DNA of 64,000 nt from Mesostigma viride (GCA_009746045.1 RPFO01000059.1:2241716-2305715); one strand, 5' to 3'; shown: positions 47,456 through 59,905, counted from the first letter of the stretch. Numbers and translations: made by a program. The notes: generated by a model from the sequence alone, not told the origin.

Positions 47456-48827
47456 AGAGTATACTGTTACATCCAAGTGGACGCGAACTTGTAGTTCAGC
47501 TTTCAGTCTAAATGGCTGAGTCGATCCTTTGTACGGCCAAAGTGTTAGGATTCCTGGCCTGACTTGACTTTTTGGGACTTATATGCGGAGTGCCCTTTTG
47601 ATGGTCCTTTGTGTTGGGCCCTGGACGGTACGGGACAGTACCTTGGAATCTATGTGTAATCTGACTGATGCTAGTTAGTATCTTAATTCGTAAGTTAGGG
47701 GTGTAAAGCATATAGAGAGAGAACCTTACCGGTTCATCTGTGTTCTGATTGTTGGCTGAGACCTGTAGGATTGCGTTGGACTCCTCTGTGTCGGCGGCCG
47801 GGGACATAAGCTTTGCCTGTTTGTCACCACCGCACATCTGAACCCTGTGATGCCAGATCTCCTTTGCGGCCGTTCCGAGCTTGGCACTGGATTCGTTGTC
47901 CACATCGTCGCGTCGCTGCAGCAACACGATGTTTTCTGGCATCCGCGGGCTTTTGGTTTCCGCCGCACATTTGAAAAAGCTGTCCTCCGGCTTTTTGCCT
48001 TTGCACGGTCCGTGTGCAGTTCTTGGACGTTTGGAATCATGGCATGGCTAACGTGATGACTGACTAGCTACCTTTTCAGTGGTTTTCCATTTGCGGGTAT
48101 TTCCTCGTAAATGGTGGGAGAGCGATCGCAGCAATTGTGCTCACCACTAGACACTCCCGGCCAGTTAATTAGGCTCGAAACACACGCCTGATCAAGCATG
48201 CTGTTTCCGGCCCCACCGTCTAGGTCATCTAGTCGCTCTACACGTAAGCCAGCCATCATTTCAATGCACAAGGATACACATTTCCATCACCATTCATCTT
48301 CATCATCCTGAACGACTCGAACACGCGGATCCGCTACTAGTCGAGTCGACTCGACAAGATAACGGCAGGCTCGAGCTAGTAGTAAACATGGTCCGGATTC
48401 TCCCGATTTCTGGCCTGCGCTGGTTGTCTCCTTGATAGCCATCAGGCGGATACCCCCAATAATGTGAATTAAGTTATTTCTAATAACCAAACATGCTCAC
48501 TTCAGGCCCTGTTATTGGACAGCCATATCCGATAATAGACAGGAAGGCTTTTGTCTGTATGAACAAGCAGAGAGACGCCCGACCAAAAGGGGACCACCGC
48601 TCTCTACCGTGTAAGCACTGTCTCGTAGGAAAGGCCTCTAGACGGGAAACGACCACCCTCTACGATTCCTGGGGTCTGAGTGCTAGGAATCTCCCCTGCA
48701 TGTCTCTTGGGGTTTGATAAGTCCGTTCTGTCTTTAATGACAGGAGGTTAAAGATCTGTGCATTTAGTGAAGCAGAGGCCACCATTTTTTTCTGTTACGG
48801 CAGGGTAATTAATTAATTATCAATATC
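47456..48827. other. Unassigned stretch with one 144-codon ORF and an RT relic
   Basis: Minus strand 47942-47508 is an open frame (MPENIVLLQRRDDVDNESSA at its start) of varied, non-repetitive composition; I do not recognise it, and it could be a captured exon. 48385-48440 is a plus-oriented copy of the RT-derived segment at 30525-30582 and 53776-53832. The rest holds nothing I can name. Confidence 0.35.
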
Positions 48828-50830
48828 ACTCCGTTGGGAGTAGATGTAGCACATAGCCCTGAGAAGGGGCATATGGCTTTTAATACATTTGAGGCGACTT
48901 CATGCAAGGGTGGGAATGTAAGCTACCCCGGCCCTGCTCTAGGTGCACCAGGGCACCTGCACCCTCATGGTCTATCACGCTATGCCCGGGTAAGGGGGGA
49001 GCATGCCTGTGAGGGGGAAGATCATCATGGCTATACAAAAACTAGAGCGTGGCATCTCAGCAGAGAGCAGCTCTCTGCATGGGCACAGCATAACTAAATA
49101 AAACTAGGCATCATCTGGGGTGTGGCACATCATAGGCACACATGTACATGGTTAAATAATGCTCCTGGCTCAGCTGGTATATATAGTGCCTGTAGGAGGC
49201 GTACATGTACATGGCCACGGTCTATCTATTCTACACTACTACTGCTGTATTCCCCTAAGCTGGGGCGTCTGGCCGGACTCGCTGGGGCCGCGCGGGGGTC
49301 GCCTGCCAGGGCTTGTGGACGACGTAGATGGCCGCCCCCTTCCAGTTACTACACCGGCTGCCCCGCCTTGGTCTGCCAGAGCTGGAGGTAGGTCGGCCAT
49401 AGCTCCCGTCGCCGTTGTTGCTGCGCCAGGGTCAAGTCGTCGTCAATGGTGAAGAGAGTCTTCTCGAGCCGCTTGCGGCGTCGGAGAAAAGAAATCTTGT
49501 CCGCCGCCGGGGTGAGAAGGAGCGGGGGCGCCCCTGCCTTACCCCGCGCGCGGGGAAGGCGGTGGGCGACCAGGTCAATCTCACCATTAAGACCCATGCG
49601 ACCAAGGATTTCTCTCTCAAACGCACGCGTAAGCTTCTCGGAATTCTCACCTTCCTCCATGTCGAAGTTCTTGACAATGACGTTGAGGCTGCGCTTGGCG
49701 AGCTCGGCCTCCTCGCGGAGGTCAAGTGTCTGCCGTTGAAGCTGGGCTGCGACGGCGGAGGTGGTGGAGGTGGTGTGTTGCGTAAGCATGTCCGCCCAGG
49801 TGGTGATGGGAGGAGCATCGCCGGCCAGGCCAGCCGGGGCTGGCTTGGCGGCAATGTCCTTCAGACACCACCTGGGCGGTGACGCCTGCGGTGTTCTGCA
49901 GAACCTCGATAGCGATGGCGTTGTCCTTAAGACGCTGGTCGATGTCACGGAGCTGGGCGGTGATAAAGTCGGTGGAGGCGGAGGGGGTGGGGGGTGGGGG
50001 CGAGGAGGGTGGCGGTGGCGGTGACGGTGGTGGAAATGTGAGGGAGCTCAGCAGCCAGCGTGCCTCCAATTGCCGCCACATCAGCAGCAATGGGCGTCAC
50101 GTGCTGTGAGAGGGCGGCGTGGAGGTGGTGGACGAAGGTGGATTCGGTAATGGGGGCGGGGTGCAGAAGGTCCTCGGCCGAGCGCTTAGTGAGGGTAAAG
50201 AGAGCTGCGAGCTGAAGGCGGGGGCGAGACCAGCCGGCCAGGTTGGTCGACGAGTCTGAGACGCGGTGGGAATACCGGCCGTCAATTCCGTTGCGAAAAA
50301 AGTGGGTGTTGAAATTGAGTTGCTGGCACAGGGCCAGCAGTGAGGCGTGTGACCCGTAAAACACGAGCTCCAGTATCTTGATGGGTGGCATGTCGAAAAA
50401 GGCAGGCCTGTTGGCGTCGAAGGTGGTAAAGAGCCTATCGACGTCAAAATCACGCTCAGACCAGCCAGGTTCGCCTGGGCGACTGCGCTTTGGGTCAGGC
50501 GATGCAGAGGGCGAGGAGAGCCCGGGAGGGTTCTGGGCGACCACCAGTGCGCGACTAGTGTCACCACTGCCTTCCGGCCCTGATGGCGAAGCTGCAGCTG
50601 GAGCTGCAGACGTATTTTCATTGCCGAGCGCAGCCGTCAGGCTGCGTTGCGTCGATGGGCGTTTGCTCATCGTATATTGCATAATAGCGTCGGAAAATTA
50701 TATCAGCATGTGCGTCTTAGTAGAAAGACGAAGCGATTGTGATATTCACGACTAAATTCGGTGCTCAAACGTGAAAGTTATGAGCGCTGCCGTCAGCCAT
50801 GGCTACCTCGTGGCTCGTGGCTCGTGGCTC
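48828..50830 (-). mobile_element. ORF1-only LINE element, copy B (best preserved)
   Basis: 3' end: TTAATTAATTA then hairpin ACTCCGTTGGGAGT (about 48829). 5' end: the GGCTCGTGG-rich leader near 50822 with ACGTGAAAGTTATGAGC at 50770, shared with copies A, C and D. The interior holds ORF1 and about 400 bases of 3' UTR; there is no RT. In the 3' UTR the stem CAGAGAG-CAG-CTCTCTG (49061-49077) is kept in all copies with a different loop. Confidence 0.85.
49230..50670 (-). pseudogene. ORF1p-like protein gene of copy B, two to three frameshifts
   Basis: LINE ORF1 proteins are RNA-binding chaperones that package the element's RNA. Minus strand 50670-49945 encodes an N-terminal Ser/Pro/Ala-rich segment starting MSKRPSTQRSLTAALGNEN, then FDVDRLFTTF and HVTPIAADVAAIGGTLAAEL. 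After a frameshift come the heptad-like ITAQLRDIDQRLKDNAIAIE and then the RRM-like part: SLNVIVKNFDMEEGENSEKL, TRAFEREILGRMG, LVAHRLPRARG, DKISFLRRRKRLEKTLF and RRELWPTYLQLW. The order coiled coil, RRM, C-terminal domain is that of L1 ORF1p. The last part lies in another frame. Total about 440 residues. Confidence 0.75.
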
Positions 50831-50831
50831 G

Positions 50832-51060
50832 TGGTCGTCACACACAGAGTAGGTGGCAGTTTACATCCCCCACCTGCGGGTTGCATGTAGCTCAGAATCC
50901 ATATGCCCCTTCTCAGGGATATTTGTTACATTTACTCCCAACGGAGATATTAATTAATTAATATCATATAATAAATAAATAATTAATTAATTAATTAAAA
51001 GACACGGAGATTTAAAAAAAATTAAATCATAATAATGTTCATGACTCCGTTGGGAGATCA
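50832..51060. mobile_element. Two facing LINE 3' ends joined by AT-rich tails
   Basis: A plus-oriented 3' end (ACTCCCAACGGAGAT, 50934-50948) runs into TTAATTAA. A minus-oriented 3' end (GACTCCGTTGGGAGATC, 51043-51059) faces it across about 95 bases of AATTAATTAA and AAAAAAATTAAATC. The second tail matches those at 18640-18680 and 34045-34070. Confidence 0.7.
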
Positions 51061-51079
51061 TGTAGCACATATTCCACAC

Positions 51080-51465
51080 GCATGCCTAGATGTCGCCTAG
51101 CTGTGCCAACACACCTAGTCACGTGCCGCCAACGCACGGTACACAACCAGCCATAGCCTTAGTGTCTGATCAGAATAGCCTTAGCCTAGTTCTAGTACAG
51201 CCATGCTACGCCCTGGCTATGTTCAGATTACTTGCCCACGCTCCTTGCTATGACATGCTCACACGGGTCTTATTGCACCCACAGTTTGCCGGATCGTTAG
51301 CCTGTCCTTTTAGCTAGCCGCGCCCGATTGCAGCTGTGGCATGCCTTTGGCATGAAGGAGACTGGGGGTCTCTGCCCTTTCTCCTGTAGTGCACACACAG
51401 GGATTAAAAGCACTTCGGTGCTCCGTGACTCCCCAACGGGAGCACGAGTTTAATTAATTAATTAA
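51080..51465 (+). mobile_element. LINE 3'-end fragment, plus strand
   Basis: It is the reverse complement of 42931-43170 over 245 bases and ends GCTCCGTGACTCCCCAACGG (51420-51439), AGCACGAGT, then (TTAA)n. Only non-coding 3' sequence remains. Confidence 0.75.
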
Positions 51466-51556
51466 TTAATATTCCACACGGAGAATTAACTTATTAATTA
51501 TAGGAACATAATTATTAATTAATAATAATAGTTAATTAACATAATAATAATTAATT

Positions 51557-53770
51557 AACTCCGTTGGGAGTATACGTAGTAGCACATATCCGGGAGAAGG
51601 GGCATAATATATATGGCTTTGGTTTGCTTTGGTTTGAGTGATTTCACTCTGCTGTAAGTAATTATATTTTTAATATATATGGCTTTTAATACATTCTGGG
51701 CTACTTCCTGCAAGGGTGGGGATGTAAACGACACTTGCTCTAGGTGCACCAAGGGCACCTGCACCACCACGATCTATCAGAGCCCAATGTATAGGCCCGT
51801 CATGGGGTGAAAGATCATCATGGCTATACAAAGGCTAGTAGGGCGCATGGCTTCTCATCAGAGAGTGACTCTCTGCTTAGGCAGAGCTTGGCTAAATTCT
51901 TAATGCATCATCCATGGGGAGTCCCATTATAGACAGAGCGTGGCTAAATTCTTAAGGCGCATCATCCATGGGGGCCATTATGGGCGCACATGCGTGTGGG
52001 CCACTTGCTAGGCTAACTAAGCCTTACTAATCTGCACTATTGCATGCTATATTCCCTAGACTTGGGTTGCTGGGGTGGCAGGGGGTGCCTGCCAGGGCTT
52101 GTGGTTGACGTGGATGACGTCCCCCCTCCAGCATACCGGTTTTCCCCCTGCGCTCTGCCGGAGCTGGAGGTAGGTCCGACGGCCATAGCTCGCGTCGTCG
52201 TTCACTTTGCTGGGCCCTGAAGAGGGTCAAGTCGTCGTCCATGCAGCGTGAAGTGAGTCCTCGATCGAGAGCTTCTTGCGGCCACATGGCCCATTTAAGA
52301 AACGACAGCTTATCCGCCAATCGACATTCTTGCCCCCATGCAACTCACTGGTGAGCTGCGGATGTCGGCTGCCCGCCTTCCCCGCGCGCGGGGTAAGAGG
52401 CTGGCCCGGCTCCCCTGCTCCTCACCAGCGTCTTTCATGCCCGCGCAGGCTGTATGGCGAGCACGAGTCAGTCTTTTCGCTTACAGCTGAGCAGGCGCAG
52501 GCCATCCTGCGCTACATGGCCGCCCACGACCAGTCCAGCTCTTCGCTCCTGGCAGGCCAGGCGACACCATCCCAGTGGCAGATGCATTGCCGAACTGGAT
52601 GAGCCACAGCTTCGACTTTCTGCCATGAGAAGAGGCTCTGAGGTCTCACCTACCGGCTCATGCAGTGGTCGAAGTGCTTGACGATGACATTGTGGCTGCG
52701 CTGGGTGCGGTCAGCCTCCTCGCGGAGGTCGAGCGTAAATGTTGCTTGAGCTGCATGTGCCGCGATGGTGGAGGTGGTGGAGGTGGTGTTGTGCTTGAGC
52801 AAATCCGCCCAGGTCTGGGTGGAAGGAGCATCGCTGGCTGGGCCAGCAGGTGCTGGCAGGGCAGCGATGTCCTTCACCGCCTGGGCGGTGAGGCCTGCGG
52901 TGTCGTGTAGGCGCTCAATGGCGATGGCCTCTGACAATGGCGTGGATGCGCTTGTCGATGTCAAGGAGCTGGGCCTTGATGTTGGCAGTGGAGCTAGGCG
53001 GAAGTGGCAGTGGAGGTGGAGGCGACGGTGGTGGAAAGGTGAGGGAGCTTAGTAACCAGCGTGCCTCCCATTGCTGCCACATCGGCAGCAAGGGGGGTCA
53101 CGTCACTGCTGCTGGAAGGCTTCCGTAAGGATAGAACGGAGTGTGGATGCGGAGATGGATGGAGCCCAGATCTCGCCGGCCGTCAGAGCGCATGAGAAGG
53201 GAGCAGCAGAGGATAAAGTGCTGAAGGCGGGGGCGTGGTTGGGGGTGATCCGTCACATAGGTGAGGGCCTGAGGGGGCACCACAGTTGCCATCCTCGAAG
53301 ATGAGACGGCCGAATCATGATGTGGAGATGGATGCACAGGTCGTAAAGCGAGGCGTATAGTCGGCCTGTAGAAGATGCAATGCAGAGCATCGCTCGGGGA
53401 CATGTCCAGCCATTCGTGATCGTCGACTTTGAAGGGTTGAGGCCGGAAGCGCGGTTCTGTCCAGCGCGGTGCTGGGCGGCTGCCTTTGGGATCAGGCGAT
53501 GCTGAAGGCGAGGCCGCAGGAGCCGAGTGCACTACTAATGCTTGAGTAGTGTCACCGCTGCCTGGGAGGCCGGGCGGAACTGCAGCCGAAGCTGCAGGCA
53601 AAGTTTCTTGGCTCATCGCAGCCGCCAGGCTGCGTTGCGTAGTCGAGCGTTTGCTCGCCATCATATTGCGTTTTAGTTTCGGTGATATTCACGGCCGAAT
53701 TTGGTGCCCAAACGTGAAAGTTATGAGCTCCGCCGTCAGCCATGGCTACCTCGTGGCTCGTGGCTTGAGA
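51557..53770 (-). mobile_element. ORF1-only LINE element, copy C
   Basis: 3' hairpin AACTCCGTTGGGAGT at 51557-51571 after an AT-rich tail; 5' leader ends at about 53768. ORF1 (minus, 53664 to about 52050) is more diverged than in A, B and D: it starts MASKRSTTQRSLAAAMSQ and has HDTAGLTAQAVKDIAALPAP and REEADRTQRSHNVIVKHFDH. The part around 52640-52320 is rearranged, with LGSHFLR-like and SYDP-poor sequence not found in the others. Stem CAGAGAG-TGA-CTCTCTG at about 51859-51875. No RT. Confidence 0.75.
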
Positions 53771-53775
53771 ACACG

Positions 53776-53985
53776 GAGATATCAAGGAGACAACCAGCGC
53801 AGGCCAGAAATCGGGAGAATCCGGACCATGGTAGATATGTTCTCCATTAATGGCGAGTCTGAGCACGCAGCCCTGCCACACGCCCTTCTGTACGTAGAGG
53901 GCATGGTACGTGGCGTGGACCCGTAGGAAGTGCGAACCGAGAAAGATACTGGCCGGTAACATACGATTCCACACACGGCCTCATA
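53776..53985 (-). mobile_element. LINE RT fragment
   Basis: On the minus strand three frames together carry VRTSYGSTPRT, YVQKGVWQGCVL (the RT box usually ending QGCVLSP) and MENISTMVRILPISG. Flanked by copy C on one side and a TTAATTAA run (53987) on the other. The terminal ~57 bases recur at 30525 and 48385. Confidence 0.65.
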
Positions 53986-54022
53986 TTAATTAATTAATTA
54001 ATTATTTATTTATTTAAACTGG

Positions 54023-54655
54023 TGCTCCCGTTGGGGAGTCACGTACGGAGCATCAACCCCGATAAGGATGGATGGATGGGTGGGTACACGCAATCCTACC
54101 GGTCTAAGCTATCTACAAGCTATCTACACAACAGTCCTATAACGTACTATGGTGCCCTCGACCCTAGGGGTCTTGTCTAGCATGCCGCCCACGTGTGCAA
54201 ACGCGCGGCTTCCCCACTGCAGGGGGGTCGTCGTCCTCTATCACCTGGGCCCACTTGGCCTTGTCCATCATCTTTTTCCAAATCACGGAGAGGCCTCGGC
54301 CCCCCATGTCCTCTACGAGCTGCTCTTTGAAGATGCGGGCCTTGCGGGCTGCGGCGTCTAACCTGGCTGGGCCCGGCCCACGTGTCAAGGAGGTGCCTGC
54401 CCGGCTGGGTGGGGTGCAGCCCTGCAGAGGGGCAACGGGAGGTGTCTACCTGGTTGGTGCGAGCTAAGCGCCCTACTAGCAGCAGGCGCCTCTGCTTGAT
54501 GGTGCTGGTGATAAGTGGCATGCCGAGGTACAAGTCCTCCTTGCGGACATGAGCAGCGTATCCTACACGGAAAATTGACCGCAGCATGTTGGTGACCGCA
54601 CCGTCCAGCTTGCTGGCAAGGTCGGCGGTGAGAGTCCACGTCTTGGCCCCGTGAT
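54023..54655 (-). pseudogene. LINE ORF2 C-terminal fragment with 3' end
   Basis: Minus strand: MLRSIFRVGYAAHVRKEDLY, LGMPLITSTIKQRRLLLVGR and LARTNQVDTS, then a frameshifted tail. Closest to the copy at 43176-43737. The 3' end is GCTCCGTACGTGACTCCCCA (54054-54035) and ACGGGAGCACCAG, then TTTAAATAAATAAAT. Confidence 0.8.
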
Positions 54656-54683
54656 TAATTGCACATTAATTAATTAGGAACAT

Positions 54684-57600
54684 AACTCCGTTGGGAGTAT
54701 ATGTAGCACATATCCCAGAGAAGGCGGGCATATGGCTTTTAATACATTCTATAAGCTACTTCCTGCAAGGGTGGGAATGTAAACGACACTTGCTCTAGGT
54801 GCACCAAGGGCACCTGCACCCCCCAGAGTCTCAAGCTCAACCCATGCAACTAGCCTGTCATGGGGGGGGAAGATCATCATGGCTATACAAGGCTGGCTAG
54901 GGCATGCATGGCTTCTCAGCAGAGAGTAGCTCTCTGCGTGGGCACAGCATAACTAAATAAATATAAAGCTAGGCAGCATCTGGTGTGTGGCACATCATGG
55001 GCACACATGTACATGGCTAAATAATAATGCTCTTGAATCAGCTGGTATAGCGCCTGTAGGAGGCGTACATGTACAAGGCCACGGTCTATCTATTCTACAC
55101 TACTACTGCTGTTTTCCCCTAAGCTGGGGCGTCTGGAGTCGCTGGGGGCGCGGGGGTCGCGCGCCATGGCTTGTGGCCGACGTAGATGGCCGCCCCCTTC
55201 CAGTACACCGGCTGCCCCGCCGTGGTCTGCCGGAGCTAAAGGTATAGGTCGGCCATATAACTCCCGTCGCCGTTGTTGCTGCGCCACCGGGTCAAGTCGT
55301 CGTCCACGGTGAAGTGAGTCTTCTCGAGCCGCTTGCGGCGTCTGAGAAACGAAATCTTGTCCGCAGGGTTCTTAAAGGTGAGAAGGAGCGGGGGCGCCCC
55401 TGCCTTACCCCGCGCGCGGGGATCGGGAAGGCAGTGGGCGACCAGCTCAATCTCACCAGTCTTAAGGCCCCCATGCGACCAAGGATTTCTCTCTCAAACG
55501 CACGCGCAAGCTTCTCGGAATTCTCACCTTCCTCCAATTAATGTCGAAGTTCTTGATGATGACGTTGATCGGGCTGCGCTTGGATGGCGAGCTCGGCCTC
55601 CTCGCGGAGGTCAAGCGTACGTCTGCCGCTGGAGCTAGGCTGCGACGGCGGAGGTGGTGGAGGTGGTGTGTTGCTGTCCGCCCTGGGCTGGGTGGGAGCA
55701 GCATCGCCAGCCTGGCCAGCGAGGGCTGGCTTGGCGGCAATGTCCTTCACCGCCTGGGCGGTGAGGCCTGCGGTGTTTTGCAGGACCTCGATGGCGATGG
55801 CATCGTCCCTGAGGCGCTGGTCGATGTCGCGGAGCTGGGCGGTGATGGCGGCGGAGGTGGGGGTGGTGGCAACCGGTGGAGGAGGTGAGGAGGGTGTCCA
55901 GAGGTGGCGGTGGAGATGGTGGAGAGGAGGGGGAGCTCGGCAGTCAGCGTGCTGCCCATGGCCGCCACATCTGCGGCGAGAGGGGCCACGTGCTGCTCGA
56001 GGGCTAGCTCCGTATTGCCATTTTAGGCAAACAAATACCCCTGAAAATGAAAAAAAATCATAAGTCCCTGACCGCTACTCCAAATACCCTCAACCAAGGT
56101 GCTAGGAATATCTACACTTCAAGGGCTTTCAGAATATGCAATAATATCTGAGTCCAGCAAGTAGGTTGCATGATATTCTTGGTCAAAGTTGGACAAAAGA
56201 CGAACATTTTTATGCATCACACCATGGAACCCGGGCCCTAGCTTTTTTTCAGGGGAGGGTAGTAAACACCAATGTTAAGGTTGGATAATTTTATTTTGTA
56301 GTTCAGGTGTCCCCACACGACTCAGGGGGGGTCACTCAGAATCGAGTTTTGCACATATATCACCACGCTCATATGGACACATGACTACGAGCACCCAAAA
56401 CCAGCAAAAGTGACAGGTTAGCCCCCTATGCTTTCCATATAAGTTACACATGCTGTGATGCATGCCACATGTTGCCAGCATGAAATGTAAATGCCCAACA
56501 ATAAAACAGCATATAAGACATTACTCGGGGCGCTCAAACTTGGTGATGTTGCCATTATGCCAGTGCCCCGGCCAGCAGCCGGGCTCGGCATGCTGGCCGG
56601 TGCACCTTGCACTTTGACAGCCCATGGTGATGAAACTCCTCTTCTTGCATGCTGCACATGTCATTTGTTTGTCAAACACCATGAGGGCATGTCGAGCAGC
56701 ACGGATAGCCAATCTGACATAAATAATCCACTCACTTACTTGTGTGGGTTACGCGCGCGTAGGCAGCCATCCATGAAATACCACACAGTTATGCATTGTA
56801 TACAGCCACATAGGACTTTCAAAAGTGCTGGGAAACAAAGAAGTTGCTAAACCAGCACTATAACGGAATGGCATCCTCCCAAGAAACACCACAAACTGAG
56901 CAGATTTGGGGCTAATAATAGCACTCATACAGCAGGCATGGAAAACTGCTGCAAGAGGCAGTGATACACTCGTGTAAAGTCGATGTATAAACGACAGATT
57001 CCCGTGCAAACGACATGCAAACACGTAGCCGTACCTGGCTTGATCACGACCTTTCCGGCTTCTGCTGGCTGGGACCCTCATATTATCTCACACTCGGGCT
57101 AATGCTTTCCAGGCATAGGCCGCCATAGGCGCATAATGAATGCATCCGCCATGGTTACCAGGTTGATGTTCTGAGCAAAGATTACCTATAAACGCAACCG
57201 AATTCACAGGGACGCTGCTGAGGATGTCCCGTATCAAAACTGGGTGCTCGGGCTGGCGCAGACTGCCGGGCCATAAGAAGAAAATCAAAATATGACATGC
57301 CATTACTCATACATATGGTACTGACGACCAAGAAAGCAGTACTTTCCTACCTGTATTTTACCAATGCTATACATCTGGCCACCCCTGACCTACGAAAATC
57401 ACGCATCATCATTCTGAGCAACATTCTGAACCGTTACAAGCCGCGAGACGCAAAATTTCCTTTATAACGGCATGCTAGCAGCCATATCTAGTAGTTACGC
57501 GCGCGCGCGAGTGAAAATTTCCCGCCAAAGTCACGTGATACTTTCTCAATACACGTTGTAATTACCAGGCTATGGCGAATATAACACCCAAACCTATGCA

Positions 57601-58400
57601 TCACCTTCGTCCCTAAGTGTTCCCGGACCCACCGGACACGTGGCATCCGCCAGAAATGGCGCGGCGCCACTGGCGCGGGGCCGTTTTTGGCGGGGGAGTC
57701 AAATGGTATGTTATAACATACCATTTACGGACTATGGGGGGGAGCGGATGGAGGATTCGGTCAAGGTGGTGGTGAGGGGCTGGAGGGGCCAGAGCTCCTC
57801 GATAGAGCGTCCAAGGAGGGAGAAGAGGGCGAATGTTTGCAGTCGGGGGCGGGGGGCGGTGAGGATGTAGTCGAATGGGCGCCTCTGAAAGAAAGCATTG
57901 ACGAGGCGACCTTGGTGGAAGAGCTGCTTGCACAGTTCAATAAGCGAGGCGGTTGATCCCCATGCAGAACACGTAGCTCAGGATCTGATCGTGGGTGAGT
58001 CAAAAAAGCCGGGCTGGCTGGCGTCAACGTCGAACTCTTCCCAGGTCGGCTCGGCAGGGCGACTGGGCTTGGGCTCAGGCGACGCTGCGGGCGAGGGGAG
58101 CCCGAGGGGCTGAGCGACCACTAGGGCTTGGCTAGTGGCGCCGCTGCCTTCTGGGCCGGAGGGCGAAGCTGCAGCCGGAGCTGCAGACGTATTTTCAGGG
58201 CGCCGAGCGCAGCCGCCAGGCTGCGTTGCGCGGAGGAGCGTTTGCTCGCCATATATTGCGTGATAGCTTCGGGAAATTGTATCAGCATGTGCGTTTTAGA
58301 AAGACGAAGCGATAGTGATATTCACAGCCGAATTCGGTGCTCAAACGTGAAAGTTATGAGCTCCGCCGTCAGCAATGGCTACCTCGTGGCTCGTGGCAGA
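54684..58400 (-). mobile_element. ORF1-only LINE element, copy D, split by a 1.7-kb insertion
   Basis: The 3' part is 54684-56005 (hairpin ACTCCGTTGGGAGT, stem CAGAGAG-TAG-CTCTCTG, ORF1 C-terminal part ending KGAAIYVGHKPW). The 5' part is 57716-58400 (leader with ACGTGAAAGTTATGAGC, ORF1 start MASKRSS near 58252). The ORF1 sequence is continuous across the gap: TTLTESSIRS on one side, then TELALEQHVAPLAADVAAMG on the other, as in copy A. Confidence 0.8.
56006..57715. mobile_element. 1.7-kb insertion within copy D
   Basis: Its ends read GCTCCGTATTGCCATTTT on the left and, reversed, AGTCCGTAAATGGTATG on the right. TA may be duplicated outside. The right end carries a perfect 26-bp palindrome at 57701-57726 (AAATGGTATGTTA then its complement). 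Parts match 35745-36100. ORFs are short. Probably a DNA transposon derivative; boundaries good to about 10 bases. Confidence 0.55.
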
Positions 58401-58489
58401 TGCAACCCAATGGGATGGGTTTGCAACCCAATGGGATGGATTTGCACATAAGTACTCACTAAGCTATTAAAATTTCTCAATAAGCTATG

Positions 58490-58745
58490 TAGCCAGGGTA
58501 GAAGTCCGCAGGTGGAGGTTAATGGTCCTGAGAATAGCGGCTACACTACCGCCTCGTCTGCCATTACAGTAGAGGACAGCTCGGATGAGGATTACATCCC
58601 CATCTAGTGCTTAACGGTTGGGGGATGATGCAGACGATATTTGTTTAAACTTTTGTGTAATTATTTTTCTAATGAGATTAGCATAGTACTCCGTGTCATG
58701 CCTTTGCGCATGACACGCAAGTACTTACTTACTTACTTAAGCTAT
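58490..58745 (+). mobile_element. Retroposon-like repeat, second copy of 13595-13865
   Basis: Plus strand encodes SQGRSPQVEVNGPENSG and ITVEDSSDEDYIPI before a TAG, then a 3' region with CGGTTGGGGGATGATGCAGA, and ends in TACTTACTTACTTAAG. It is the reverse complement of 13595-13865, showing that the two copies were mobilised independently. Confidence 0.65.
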
Positions 58746-58753
58746 GTAGCGTG

Positions 58754-58904
58754 CATGCTCGTTATTTGTACTCAGCCCTTTTAACCCTGAGCGCCTGTCC
58801 ATGTGAAGAATCAGATAAGATTAGTTGTCTCGTAGATGACTAATTCTTCAAATGGCCCCGCGCTCAGGGTTCAAGGGCTGAATACAAACAACAACGAGCA
58901 CATG
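58754..58904. other. 151-bp hairpin (foldback)
   Basis: The left arm CATGCTCGTTATTTGTACTC pairs with the right arm GAATACAAACAACAACGAGC ACATG, allowing small bulges. Pairing continues through CAGCCCTT/AAGGGCTG, ACCCTGAGCGC/GCGCTCAGGGT and GAAGAATCAG/CTAATTCTTC to a loop near 58832. Same kind of structure as 26281-26429 but unrelated in sequence. Confidence 0.8.
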
Positions 58905-59905
58905 AAGGCTTGCCTATGACAAGATCTCTGTACGTATGCATGCATTACACATGAAATTTTCACAACCGTAACACGACGTACTCCCGCATGTGCTGCGATC
59001 ATAGCACATATGATGGCAATTACGAGCTATACGAGAGACCCACTGGTAGCCCTGGACGTCCACTCCACAGGTGCATAGGTACTGGGCTGGAAGTTATAGA
59101 AACTCTAAACTCCTTAGTGCTGCCTGTCCTAGAGCATCCTGAGTAGGCTATAAGCCATATATACTTAGTAACATTTCATAACCATCGGCCAATATCACTA
59201 GGCTGAGAAAGCAAAAAAGCTGCGGAACCAAGCATGTTTGAAAGCTTCATCGTTCGAGGAGAAACCAGCTCAGTGCGCTTCTGAGCGCCTAGCAGGCAAC
59301 CGGCATCTGGTCAAAGCCTGGTTATGGGGCACCTCACAGTAGCACTTTGATCCACCCAAACAGGAATGAATGCTGGGATGGCAGACATCCATGTCAGCAG
59401 CATGCAGCATGCGTGGCATCGTGATGACCACCATGCCGTGATGTCCACCGTGGGGGCACCATACAGGCCAACAACTATGTGTTAGTTACAACACCCCGGC
59501 ACGGCATCCCTCCCTCCTCCCCATGCCCATGGAGTGGGAATATTGGTGGCGCAATGCATGGTCCATGCCATCAGGGGTGGACGTCCCTGTTGGTCCCCTC
59601 ACCCCAGGTCGGACATCCAACCCTGCCCAGGGGCCAACTGGTCACCGGTCGTCCCTACCTGTCGGTCTTGCCACCTTGGCGTCCATCATGCTAGTACATG
59701 CACGGCGTACGCGCTAGTCCTGTCGGCCGTGGTGTCCCGGCACACTCATGCGGGCACAGGGTGGATGCCGCTCCCCGTGATGACACGCATCACGACAGCC
59801 AAGTGGCACCCGTCACGGCGACGGCTGTCCGTCACAGCACCCATCATGGTACCAGCCGTCAAGCAGCACCAGCAGCGCAGCACCAGCAGCTGCGGGTGCC
59901 GCTCC
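58905..59905. other. No recognisable gene; 3' side of COX16
   Basis: Only short ORFs on both strands. TTACA at 59487-59491 reads TGTAA on the minus strand, about 415 bases past the COX16 stop, a possible poly(A) signal. GTCCATG/ACATCC-like repeats occur near 59390-59450. Confidence 0.35.
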
